In this document: positions 52,054 to 63,695 of the stretch, piece by piece
Layout: every line of letters begins with the position of its first letter
Position numbering within the stretch: position 1 is the stretch's first letter
Assembly: GCA_947846985.1 (NCBI GenBank)
Contig: CANTUZ010000001.1
Location: 116,019,757 to 116,083,756 of the forward strand
From: Fratercula arctica
Lineage: Eukaryota; Chordata; Aves; Charadriiformes; Alcidae
Length of the DNA stretch: 64,000 bases
Direction of reading: 5' to 3'
Notes under the pieces: model-generated
Told to the model about the DNA's origin: nothing
Databases searched by the model: none
What the model saw: the letters and a program-made list of their open reading frames with translations, nothing else
Translations under genes and position numbers: made by a program

Positions 52054-52156
52054 CGTGGTTGCTGCCGACGTGACCAGCGGCGGCGGGGCGCGCTGTCAGC
52101 AGGGGGAGGAAGAGGCCGACTCTCCAGAGCAATCCCCTCACCTCACAACACCCCAT
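52054..52156 (-). CDS. EPHA6: EPHA6 coding exon 1 (start codon and signal peptide)
   Basis: First coding exon of ephrin type-A receptor 6, a receptor tyrosine kinase of the neuronal plasma membrane that binds GPI-anchored ephrin-A ligands in axon guidance. It encodes 34 residues plus the first base of codon 35. The N-terminus MGCCEVR is followed by a hydrophobic core (GLLWRVGLFLPLLTA, about residues 8-22) and a small-residue stretch PAAA that suits signal peptidase cleavage. From memory, human EPHA6 starts MGGCEVR and also has FFLPLLTA, so the match is specific. The start is fixed by an in-frame TGA at 52214-52216 with no ATG in between. The ATG has G at -3 and G at +4. The exon ends CACG followed by the donor GTAAGG (GT at 52052-52053). 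The split codon G|TT joins exactly to exon 2. The exon sits inside the CpG island. Some mammalian annotations have a longer N-terminus; that extension is not contiguous here. Confidence 0.93.
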
Positions 52157-52340
52157 GGCTGGTGCCCGCCGAGCGCCCCGCGTCCTCGGCCCGCCGAGGC
52201 TCCCCGTCCTCCTTCAGGCCGGCGGGGAACGCCGCCGCGGCTCCCCCGCCCGCCGCCCCGGCGGGGTCCGGTGCGGCCCGGCGGGCTGCGCTGCCTGCAC
52301 TGCCGCCGGGGGCTGCCCGGGCCGGGCCGGGCGCATCCAC
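52143..52340 (-). other. Upstream ORF overlapping the EPHA6 start codon
   Basis: A 65-codon open frame starts with ATG at 52338-52340 and stops at 52143-52145, 11-13 bases past the A of the EPHA6 ATG and out of frame with it. A second, longer frame (52138-52509) in the third reading frame also overlaps the start. A third (52214-52447) is in frame with EPHA6 but ends at the TGA at 52214-52216. They matter only if the 5' UTR reaches that far. The peptides are Ala/Pro/Gly/Arg-rich and look non-functional, so any role would be translational control of EPHA6. Confidence 0.3.
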
Positions 52341-53582
52341 CAGCGGGGTCCCGGGGCACGGCGGCGGCCCAGAGGGCGAGGGCGGGACCCCCGCTGCCGC
52401 CCTGCCGTGAGGGGCGGCGGCGCTGGGAGCCCGGAGAGCTCCGGCAACTTCGAGGCGGCGGCGGGAGGGGTCGCGCCCCGCTCCCTCCGCCGGCTCCGGC
52501 CGGCGGCACCTTCAGCCCCGCAGAAGCGCCCCCGGCAGCTTCATCAGCCTCCTCCGCGGGAGCAGCCTCCTCCCCCGTCCGCGCCGCACGGCCCCCCGCA
52601 TCCCCGGCCGGAGGCAGCGCCGAGGGGGCTTCAGTTTGCCACGGCGGAGCGCCTTGCTCCCGCCGCCGAGCTCCCGAGGCGGGCAGGGGGAGAAGGGCCG
52701 GGCGCCTCCTTCACGCTCCCGAAGGCATCAAGGAAACTTGCGGGCCGGCATCCCCGTCGCCGGCTCCGCCGCTCGCCCCTCTCAGTCTCTGTCTCTCCCC
52801 CCTCTCTGCCGCGGAGCAATCAGAAACCAGGCGGCTCTGGTGTGATGCTCGCTGCTCCCTCCCGGTTTGCGTGCCGCCCAGCCGCCTGCAGTTCGGTTTT
52901 GGCTTTTTTTTTTTGCTGCTGCTGGTGGTGGTGCCGCCGCCGCTCCCCTGCCGCCTGCGGAGCGATCGCCCCCTCCGGCGCGGCCGCGGGGCCGCCCCGC
53001 CTGCGCCCAGCCCGGCGGGTGGCGGGTCGGCCGAGAGGCCAGCGCGGCCCCGCGCCGGGGGGCGCTCCGGGCACAAGGCGCCCCCGCCAGCCAACGGGCG
53101 GCGGGCCGAGCGGGGGCGGGAGAGCCGTTGGAGCGGCGGCGGCGGCCTCTCCTCAGCCGCCCCTCCTGAGGGGAGCGCGGTGCGGTGCCGGGCGTGAGGC
53201 GGGAGAGGGAGAAGCGCCCCCCGCGCCTCGCTGCTGCCGGCAGCCCGCAGGTCAAATGCGGCCGGTTCGGCGCTAGAGGGGGTTAGTTGACAAGGGAAGG
53301 GGGGGAAAAAACAACCGAGCCCCGGCCGGTGCGGTCAGCTCAGGAAGGGCCGCGGCGGCGGCGGCGGGGCTTCGCCGTTTAAAGGCGGGCGGGATGCGGG
53401 GCGGGGGCTGCGCCCTGCCCTGGCGGCGCCGGCCCGGGCCCCCACCCGCTGGTAGCGGCCTGGGGCTCTCGCAGGGGAAGGCGGGGGGGACCCGCTCGGG
53501 GCGTCCCTAACCGGCGGGAGGAGAGGCAGCGTCTACCGGCTGGGAGCCGCTTCCTAAAGTTACGCCGAGGGGGTGTTTGGGG

Positions 53583-53592
53583 TTTTTTTTTT

Positions 53593-53622
<30 letters not shown>
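53583..53622 (+). repeat. T homopolymer (T10-CC-T28)
   Basis: Ten T, two C and 28 T at the outer edge of the CpG island. Its exact length is prone to sequencing error. Confidence 0.9.
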
Positions 53623-53628
<6 letters not shown>

Positions 53629-53765
53629 CTCAGTCAGGAAATAGGCCGTTGTGCCGGGCTGGCGGTGGGGAAGGCGGCTCGGGCAGGGAGGTGGCGGTGT
53701 GTGTGGCCCGATGGGACCTGCCGGCCGTTTGAGCCCCCCCCCGCCCCGGCCAGGCCTCGGCGGCT

Positions 53766-53814
53766 GGGACGGGACGGGAGGGGACGGGAGGGGACGGGAG
53801 GGGAGGGGAGGGGC
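53766..53814 (+). repeat. GGGAC/GGGAG minisatellite, quadruplex-prone
   Basis: GGGACGGGACGGGAGGGGAC and further units give about ten runs of three or four G separated by one or two bases. The plus strand could fold into a G-quadruplex. It lies 1.6 kb upstream of the EPHA6 start codon. Confidence 0.85.
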
Positions 53815-54469
53815 TGGCGATGGAGGTGCCGCCCTTGGAGCACATCTCAGGCGCCCGGGTCCCTCTCGGTTGTTTAATTCATCCAGCATTTCCATTTCTG
53901 GATTTGCGCGAAGGCAGAAAAAACCAAAAACCCACCCCGCAGGAAGATCTTCCTATCTCTGTTTCTGAATATGAGTTCCTAAAATCAGGTGTCTAAATCC
54001 ACACCTCAGAGATAAAAAGCTGTCTGATTCTCAAGGTTTCTCAAGGTAATGCAACTACAAGATTTTGCAGCAGAGAATATCAAAGTTCCTGCTGAGGTGC
54101 CTAAACAGGTGTTCAGAGAAGCTATATATGGAAATAATTATTCATAATGCAAGAATAAAGAATATTTTTAAAAAAATATTAATTTACAGATTATTTTCGA
54201 GTTGTTCAACAAAGCCAACACAGAAATGTATATTTGGATATTTTTAGAGGCATTTTTTTCAGATTACAGCAGGCCTACAATAATGCAATATTTCCCGTAT
54301 TTAACTGTATTAACAACATCCTATAATTAAATGAACTTTTATTCAAAAAGAAGGTTAAACAGGAAAAGCTTCAGGAAATATTTATAAATAGTCAACAAGT
54401 CATTAGTATTTTGCCTTAGGTTCATGGGGGAGGTAAAAGGAGAAAAGTTCAGTTTTGGAATTTGGGGTC

Positions 54470-54528
54470 ATTTGGACTAGATGACCTTTAAAGGTCCCTC
54501 CCAACCCAAATATTCTATGATTCTATGT
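54470..54528 (+). mobile_element. CR1 LINE, 3' tail only
   Basis: TTTGGACTAGATGACCTTTA, then AAGGTCCCTCCCAACCC and ATTCTATGATTCTATG. Only the last 55-60 bp of a plus-strand CR1 were inserted or kept. Confidence 0.9.
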
Positions 54529-54923
54529 GTCTCAATACTGTTCTGTTTTAGAATTAACACAGTCAAGAAGGGAAGTAGCACTGACATTACAAGGCTAGCT
54601 TTTTGGTGTAACGGCTGAGAGTTCAGATTTTTCTTCTGCTCTAATTCTTGGCTCAGTAGTAAGATGCTTCCCAACCAGACTGACAGAAAAAAATTAGCGC
54701 AGGACATCATATATAAAGGCCCCCAAATTAAGATGAGTCATTTGGGCCCTGCACATTATCAGTACCACTACTTGCCTGCAGCCTCTGAAAAAAGACTTTT
54801 TGTGTGTTAATTTGCACAGCAAAAGTAAACTGACATTCCTTCCCTCAGGTCTGCTGTTGCATGATACAGATTTGGGCTTTTTGTCATAGGCTTTCCTCAG
54901 ACAGCCCTAGTAACACGTCTGTG

Positions 54924-54951
54924 CGTATATATATATATGTTTATATGTGTG
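54924..54951. repeat. (TA)n/(TG)n simple repeat
   Basis: GTATATATATATATGTTTAT followed by ATGTGTGC. Confidence 0.75.
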
Positions 54952-57900
54952 CTTACACTCTCCATATACTTATGTGCACTTGTGCATCTCCATGTACACC
55001 TGCATACACGTCATATGGGCACGCTGCACATTATGCGTGCTTCCTTGCCATTAATGAAGCCAAATTAGACTTCTTCAAGGAGCTTAGAAGGTCTGGCTTA
55101 CCACTTCTTTCGCTTTTACATGTCATGTCAGACTATAGCTGAATACGAAAAGGAGGCAGTGAAAGATGTGATAGGAGCATAGACATAGACAAAATCTTTT
55201 TTGTGTTTCCTCCCACATGCAAAGCACAGCTTTGCCTCCTGGTAACCTTGAACTCCACAAGCCACAGGGAACTCTTAGGTAACATAATAGCTAAAAGGGG
55301 TGGCATCTTCTCTAAAGTGTCTCTTCACCAACTTTTAACTGGCTACAGAATTTCCGGGGGAACAAGTTTGAAAAAACTCCGCTCATTCATCTACACACAG
55401 ATTAAATTTTTATAACCTTGTGTATTACCATGAATTCGAAATTAAATCTTAACCACTGTGCTTTAATCTTTCAGATGTATGCAAACATGGTAAAGGTAAT
55501 GGAGGAAAGCAAAAATATTAAATATAAAAAAGGTAGAGTCCTATTTATATAGTCTTTTTTTTTTTCCTGAAATTTAAAGCCACTTAGTATTGTAAACAGT
55601 GCAGCAATAAATTCTGTAAGGGATAATTGCACCATGAAAAACAAAGAGGAACCACAGTTTGAGAACCTTCATAGTCAGATTTCTAGAGTATGTTTTTGTA
55701 GATGCAAGGAAATCCATATATTCCTGTTCCTAAAACAAACCAGGATTTGATCTTTCCTGGGAACAGAAAAGTACTTGCTCTATTTTCATTGTCACTTTCT
55801 TAAATAAAGGGAACCTCCTTCTGTTAAAAACAAACAAACAAAAAAAAAACCCAAGAAAGGAAATATAGCATAGGCATAGAATTACATGTAATAAGCAGTC
55901 CTTTTTTCTTTGGGTAGTTACATATACATAATTTATCTCTTAATGTACCATGATTGTGTTAATTATAATAAAGCTGTGACTTCCTGTGAAAAAGAAAAGG
56001 CATTCCTTTTTTTTTTAATTAAAATTCCCCATAATATCATGTGTTTTGTGTTAGTCCTTTGAACCATCATTCACAAGTGTATGTAATTTAATGTGATCAA
56101 AGTAAAAATTTTAATTACGACACTGACAAAGAACAGCTTTACAATAAACTTAAACCACATTTTCCATACAGTACTCAGTAGGAATCACTAATTTTAAAGT
56201 TAGTGTAATATTTGGACCAAGACATTAGGATTTTGTAGAAGAGTAACACTCGCACATACTGACCTAAACTGTAACATGTATACTAAGAAAAAAATATAAT
56301 GTAATATTGATCCCTAAAGTGTGAACCAATAGCTTTTTTAGTGAATAAATACACTGCCAAATCAGCAGTCTAAGCAGAAATGAACCTTTTAATAGTATCT
56401 CTCTTATTCAGGGTTCTAAATTACACTTTCCCATAAAATTGAAAGTTAATTCCATTTTGTTATACATGGTATTCTTGTTTCTGCAAAATTATGCACATAA
56501 TTTTTTAGGTTTTTTGACACTATTTCACTACTGGTACTTTTCCTTCTTCCTACCATAGTGCCCAAATATGCCCAAATATTGTATGTGCAGCAATTCACAT
56601 TATTTTGGCAGTTTTCTGTGTTCAAAAGATACACGCACCCTGAGAATCAAGGGGAAAAAATAGAAGGTTCGTAAAGTTTCAGGGTTATTACCTTTTCTAT
56701 TATTGAAAAAGGCAATGAAAGAAAATGGGTGATAGTCAAAAAGAAAAGTGTAAATTCAAAGAAATCTGTTAGAAAGATAAGCATATCGAAACTAGGCTGA
56801 ATAAGTCATTGAATTCTGACATTAAAAATATTATTTGAATTACAGAACTAATGTCAACACTTTAATCATGAATTTACTATGCTGCAGAATATTTTGTTAT
56901 AGGCAATGATTCCTACACATACAGGATCCAGGAAAGTCATTTGCCAAGTCTTGCCTGCTAATTATGTAAGTTATGTTACTAGATTACATTTTTCTTTTCA
57001 ATAGACTTGTATATAACATGGACATATTCTGAGCACACTAATTCTAATGCTCTGCACCATGTAAGAAGGTGCAATTTAATTAAGTGACAATGAACCAATT
57101 ATACTGAACAATGTTTTAGGGAAATTACTGACAAAATGTGCAGTATAGTAGTTTCATCCCCATCTAGTTACATGCACAAGCTTTGAATTGCCTCAAATTA
57201 TTTTTACACTAAAACTACTGAATCACCATGATAAGATTATACAAGGTACAAGCTCGTAAAACGTTACACATTTTTCAAAGTTTATACGTTGCAGTTACAG
57301 AAGAGCCTATATGACAACGCTTTCTTCATCACCAGTATTTCCTTTTGTGTTTCCATATTCATTTATAAAATAAACAAAATATCCAAATTTTAAAGGGGTG
57401 ATACAGGCAAATCGGTTACCATGTTTTTCACTTGCAGTTTCTTCAAATAAATCTAATTATTTGGATTTACAGGCAAAGCAAAAGATACAGTCTGAGAACT
57501 TTTTGTTTTGCAGGAAGGTCTAATAGTAGTAGAATTGTCCTGGAAATCTTTCAAGAATAACAAATTGCTTGGCAGTGAATATTTTCAATATTTAAATTTC
57601 GTGAGTGGAATCTTGCCGCAGCAGGGCAAAGGGATTCCAGATAAAGGCAGCAGAATGAATTAAATCACAGATCCTTGAGGAGAGGAATGGAACATCTCGA
57701 TCACAACAATAAACATTACGGCCTCATTGACAATGGAGGAGCCAAATTTTTCCTTGTAGTGTTGGCAGAGGTACATCAGAGATGCGTGTATGATTGTGGT
57801 TTAGTAGAGCATCTGAATTAAAATGCAAGAGAGCAGAATTACATATTAATCAAGCTTGGGAGTCCAAGACAGGTAAGCTTTTATATAAGGGCTTTACCCA

Positions 57901-59718
57901 TCTCAGTCAATTAAATAATTCTAGCTGAATTAATTGCAAATTTGAGTTTGGTCTCTAAATGATAAAATAATTTTATTCACAAACAAAATGCTTTGGAAAA
58001 AAAGAGAAAAAAACCAACTGTAGTTACTAGCGAGTGAACTAGATCCTGTTCACGCTCCCCAAACAGTCCCCTTGACATAACCGAGAGCAATGAAGTGAGG
58101 GCAGACTTCAAGGCTGTGTCTAAACTGTTTATCTCCTGCAAGTTAGAGGACTTAGATTGCACTCTTAAGAGCACATAAAGCTTCTTGGGTTGTTTTCTAA
58201 GAATATTTAGGACCAACTAATGAGCATAGTGAGATATTTCTTTAGTAATTAGAAGCAATAGTAAATACAACCGTAAGTGAATGTATAATGGTAATGCTGT
58301 AAACATTCTGGGTCACATTAACAAGATTATGTGCCCAGTTTTAATGACCTATATTTCAAAATGCCACTGAAATATTACTGCTAAAACTTTAAAAAACATA
58401 TTTACAGCTTTAAAATAAATTTAAATTTGCACCCTTTTATAGACAGGCAAGAACTTAAATTTCACACCGTACTCTTAAAAATTGTGAAATCAAAAGTAAG
58501 GTCAAAAATATTAATTCATGTTGTAGGTTGTGATAGAACTGGTGTTTTGCTTTTGAATGGTGTTAGCTGTGGACAAATTGGAACTGCCTGTATCTAAAGA
58601 CTCGAATTTTATAATATTTTAGAAAAATGGAAGAATTTTCACATGCTTTAATATATGTTGCTTCTGAAATCAAACCCTGTGGCTATATGCTATTTTACTT
58701 GAACTAATACTGTATCTACTTAAAGATTTGAATCTTCCTGATTGTTTTTTCCCTTTTGGTACTGCTGCCATGTAGATGAAAATGAGAAAACACCGAGGTT
58801 GGCTCAGTACAAATAACAATGTAGGCGAACAACCAGACTTATTATAAAGACATATCTTTTTGCCGTTATCCAACTACAGCTTAATGCAGAAATTGCTTCA
58901 GGCACTGGAGCAGACATGTTTATCTTTACCACAGATTAATGTTCTGTTTGAACAGTAACTCCTATTCACGCTTACATTATCTTAGTAACTGGTGTGGTGT
59001 GATGTATACATTTCTGCACATCACGTTGAGCTAATCCCCTCTACAGGAAGCAATTGTTCCCATGAAAAACTAGCAATAGGGTGTAGTAACTACATCATAA
59101 GTGAGACATGGGTGGCAGTTATGTCAACGTAGCTGATATAATCTGAACTACTCCCAGAAATGGTGAGTCAAGTTATTTTCAGTTATATGCAATGGTCCTT
59201 CGCATCACCACCAAACTAATCTGGTGCAATCACTTGGTCTTAAATTCTCCACAAAATATTGTAACTAATTTTGAAAAAGTGTTAGCATCAAAGAAACTAT
59301 TCCAAGTCTGAAAACATCTGTCCTTGGCACACGCTCAAACTGACACACGTGAAGTAGCCATTCACAATGACATCAGTAAATTTGGACCTCTCAGGCAACC
59401 TTTACTTTGCCCTTAAAACATGAAAGAGACATCTTGGAATGCAGTCACAACCTATTAATTGAACTTTGCAAAATAACAATATGTCATCGAGTTTATTTAC
59501 TTGAAATAGCCACAAAATGTCCGACAACTTTAAACACAATTAACATTTATTAGTTTCAGAAGCCCTAAAATTGCAGTTTTGCTTGGACATCATGTTGTTT
59601 CCACAAGCAATGACAAATCATTTATTAAGCACCCGAGGAATGCATTTGGATGTCCAAGAGAATGTTGCAGATAACTGTAATGAGACATGGGATTATGCCT
59701 TCAGACCTACCACTAAAT

Positions 59719-59760
59719 ATTTATATATGTGTATGTATGTGTAGGTGGATGTGTGTATAA
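59719..59760. repeat. Degenerate (TATG)n/(TG)n tract
   Basis: TATTTATATATGTGTATGTA followed by TGTGTAGGTGGATGTGTGTA. Confidence 0.6.
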
Positions 59761-60617
59761 AAGTAAGGATGCACATACGTATTTTAGCATATATACTAAG
59801 TTTTCCAAATATGCGACCTAACACTGCAGTTCAAATGGTTGTGATCATAAGAAATTATCTGTTTTGTAAGGACATCAAGTAGTCTGCGTATTTTAACTAT
59901 GCATTTGGCAAATTAACATTTAGGGTTTGCTTAATTTTTAAAGATTTTTAAATTTTGAAGATGATAAAATGGATAACAAATTGCAGACTGGTATTAACTA
60001 CTATAGGAACATCCTCAAAGTCTAGCTACTTCCGTAATTTTCATATGTGAATTTCCCAGCTTTTTACATTCTCATCATTTTTATAGAGGACGTATTTACA
60101 TTATTAGGTGCTGGGTTGTGGCATTGTGATCAGCAGACCCTTTTCAGTATCTGTGGATACAGCTGTATTCCTAGAGACATCTCCCCTTCAAACTTAGTCT
60201 GATTGAAGGTCCCCTGTATCCGTCTAGAAATAAAACACATAAAGTGGGACTGGGCTAGACTGGACTACAAGGAAAGTTCTTAGACTTAATGCTTTGAGTG
60301 GACAGCCACGGCACCCTGAAAATGCCTACAAGATCTATGAAATTTATCTTCTATTCTCTTCTGTCTCCCTTAGACAAAAACAGCCCAAACTTCTTAAGAA
60401 ATGAAGTTGTTAGGGTAGCAGGGTAGGGGTCCAAATGCTGTTCATGATGAAGAATTAAGAGAACTGTTAAAGAATGTTGTTACGTGCCAACAAGTCTTAT
60501 TTATAAAACCTCAGAAATTCCATTTGTATTTTAAAAAAATTAATTTCAGTTGAAACAACAAGGACTCGATTGTTAAAAATAAACATTTGAGAATGTTTTC
60601 TTGTGACAGTACTGCAG

Positions 60618-60714
60618 TTTTGGTGGGGTTTTTTGTTTGGTTTTTTTGTTTGTTTGGTTTTTTTTGTTTTGTTTGGTTTTTGTTTGGTTTTTTTTTGTTT
60701 GTTTGTTTGTTTTT
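60618..60714 (+). repeat. T/G-rich simple repeat, (TTTG)n
   Basis: About 97 bases of only T and G, including GTTTGGTTTTTTTGTTTGTT and a terminal GTTTGTTTGTTTGTTTTT. It is the longest simple repeat in the window. Confidence 0.9.
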
Positions 60715-63501
60715 AATATAAAACGTGTTTTCATGCCTTCATTCAATGCACAGGATTAGTAGCGTTCAGGACTGTAAAATCGAGTGAGGCAGCAAGGTAT
60801 TAACAAACATCACTTGTTGTACGAGTTAGAATGTAGCCCTTCAGGAAGACAAACTCAGTTCTGTCCTGACGTTTGCTGTAGCCTTTTGCTGTGATGCCAA
60901 AGTCACTGACATTAATGTTAATCGCAGTTAGCTGAACTGCCAATTACGTAGATGGGAGTTGTCAGTAACGGATAAAACAGGTAGTGACCAAAGGTTACAA
61001 AGTTTAAAAACAGCCTCATCCCTTTGTCCTCACTGGGAATGCCCCTCTCCCCGTCTGTCTTCCTATAACCTTCCGTTCTAACTGCAACCCACTTTTCTTC
61101 TATAAGCATAAAGGCTTTGAATATATTTCTTGCTTGCTTGATCAGACACATCATTAAGGAAACATGGGCCACGTTACTGAGGGGAAGTAAGAAACAAAAG
61201 ACCTCCCTAAGTTTTGCAAGCCCAAAAGCCTTATGATTTTAACTAAAGCTTTGGTAAATAAGAAAGAAATTGCTACACATTTTCTGATTTAACCCACACT
61301 TAGCAACTAGTCTATGATACAATGTGGTAAGTCAGATTGCAGTTTTGTTTCATCCTATTTCCACCAAATTAAAAGCGCATATATAAAAGGAGTCTTTGTA
61401 ACATAAGATTTGCTTAAACCTTGAATAAGAAGGAGATGCCACTTTCCTTTGTAATATAGTATTGTTTAGGTCTCTTCAGGCAGGTGTGTTAGGTTGGGCT
61501 AAATAGGTTGGGCAGAAATAACAAAAAAGAAGCTATTATACTGCCATTAAATCTGGCAAGAACGGAGTAAGATCTATCCAATAATATGTCACTACAAAGG
61601 GAAAAAACCCCAGAATTACTAAAACGGGTATTTTTTTAAAGTCATGGGTCTAAGAAGAAATCAGTCAAGAAACTGCTTATCTTGTCAAAGCTCTACGGGA
61701 AAGCGTTTAAACTTCTTTTAGCAAAACGTCAAGCAAAAATAATAGTAAAAATGAAAATCCAAGGCATGTGTATGACTTAACTTTGTGCCAGTAACCCCTT
61801 GGAGGGCTTACTTTGAACTTTGAAACTTCTCTGCTTACAGCGATTGTCTCTACACGGCTATCTGCTGCTTTATCTTTGCTATGATTCACTATTTCTTAAG
61901 AACTTCTGCCTGACTTTGCTCGCTAAGATCCTTTGCTACCACAACTTCAGCTGGCTGCCTCTTACTAATCCTCACAGTGTTTTCTGCTAATGTGGAACAG
62001 GATTTTAACATCTACTTTCTAGATGCATGGTTGCTTCTATTCATCAGGGTTTAATTCACAGTATAATTTACTGTGGTACTGTGTAGGTTATATAAAGAAC
62101 ACCTATGTGCACCGGCTGTTTAAAAAGACCCCATACAGGTTGAGGGACTGAGGGTAAACAAACATTTTTCTTTAAAGGCTTTGAGGAACAAGCATTGTCA
62201 ACATTCTATTCCGTACATTTTATCTCCAATCCACAACACACAACAACAAGACTCCTATTGGGACCACACTATCCACTGAAATTAGTGGAAACTGACAGTT
62301 TTTCAGTAAGATTGCCTTTGATCTTTAAAAGATGATTTAAAATAAAATAATTACCTCATATAAAACAGAAAAGTTTTCACTTTTTTTCCTGAAAACATTT
62401 GAATCACCTTAAATACTTTATCAGCTTTGTTAATAATTATTAGATAACAGAAGAACACACATAAATTATAAGGCCCTCCAAAAAAACTTCAAAAGAGTCT
62501 ACTTGGATACCACCATCAGTTTTGTGAAGAATAAGATATTTCTGTAAACACACATAACTAAATATATTTGTTGTAATCATCAACTGCTGCTGTAATAGGG
62601 GAAAACTACAATAATAAATAAGGTGGTGTATCTGGGAACCTAGCAACTGAATTAGTAGCTTAAATCTTACAATATTATATAGCATTATACAGTATGAATC
62701 ATGTCATCTTTTGATCTGTGATCTTTATTTAATTCCAGAATCTGAAAGAGATATATAATCACTGGATAAAATGCAATAAACATCGATTAAATAAATATAT
62801 GACTAGACATTTCAATTTAGAAATGCAGCCACTTCTAAAAAAAAGTTTTTGGGAGAGAGCAAATCTATTTGAACTGCTGATCATGGGATAATGAGTCCAT
62901 GGCAACAACTCAAGCTAGCATTTGAAATATTTTGTTACAGACGCTTTTAATAATCTAAACCTAAGTTTCCAAAACATCTTTTCAAGATGGATTGCTGGTA
63001 GTTCTGAAATGTTTACTTGATGCTATATTGAAAGTAAACAGTAGGCAGAAGTTAATGCTTTTTGGCCTAAAAAGTGTTAGGGTAAATGGTGTTCTCATGG
63101 AGATGAGGGAGATGAAATAAAATAGTGCCACTGACACAGCTTTTTAAATTCTGCCACTTCTAACTTCTTTGAACAAGGAAGAGTATTTTCAAAATGCAGA
63201 ACGCAAACCCACTTTAAATTATTTTATAGTCAGAAGCCAGAAAAAGATGAGAACATGGAGTCCTTAACTTCTTAGTATTTCAGAACTAACAACCAACCTA
63301 ACAAACTGGACTCCAAATACTGTTTTCTAAGACTGAAAGGCCAGTGATATCAACAATGTTAATTTTTCAGGAAAAGAAATTAATCTCAAGGATGTGTAGT
63401 ATTAATAATGAGCACAAGTTGAACAGTTACAGGGACTATCAAATGAGTTTAAAGCTGAATGTTGTCTGACTTGTTAAATTGCCAGATTTTAAGTAGTATA
63501 T

Positions 63502-63641
63502 GGTGTTAAAGAAGCTGCTGCCCAAGCCTTCACACACCATTCAAGGAGTTGCACACACATTACCTGAGCCTTTCACTGCTGGGACCAGGGTCCCTTCACA
63601 GCAGGTGACCCCAGTGAGCCAAGGGGTGCCCCTTTTGACTC

Positions 63642-63695
<54 letters not shown>

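Larger units (their letters stand above)
51470..53560 (-). promoter_or_regulatory. EPHA6: CpG island, presumed EPHA6 promoter and 5' UTR
   Basis: An abrupt change from AT-rich DNA to about 2 kb of very GC- and CpG-dense DNA surrounds EPHA6 exon 1. It extends about 0.5 kb into intron 1 and about 1.4 kb upstream of the start codon. Many GC boxes are visible in both orientations, for example around 52990-53010 and 53110-53120. No TATA box was recognised. A CpG-island promoter of this kind usually has dispersed start sites, so the transcription start cannot be placed; it should lie between 52157 and about 53300. The long open frames on both strands here (up to 495 codons on the plus strand) are expected from the low frequency of stop codons in such DNA and are not called as genes. 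Confidence 0.85.
53880..63501. other. Intergenic DNA upstream of EPHA6
   Basis: AT-rich sequence beyond the CpG island. No exon, RNA gene or long open frame was recognised on either strand. The only interspersed repeat seen is a CR1 3' tail near 54.5 kb. Simple repeats lie at 54.92, 59.72 and 60.6 kb. Distal regulatory elements could be present but cannot be seen without cross-species alignment. Confidence 0.6.

Noticed and set aside
52782..53255. Minus-strand 157-codon frame upstream of EPHA6
   Set aside because: Low-complexity translation of GC-rich DNA, no homology recognised; probably 5' UTR or promoter.
51535..53276. Long plus-strand open frames (291, 495 and 373 codons) across the CpG island
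   Set aside because: They overlap each other in different frames, are Pro/Arg/Ala/Gly-rich without domains, and are expected where stop codons are rare. EPHA6 exon 1 explains the island on the other strand.
53560..53968. Open frames on both strands over the T-run and G-rich tract
   Set aside because: Produced by simple repeats (Lys-, Pro/Ser- and Gly-rich peptides).
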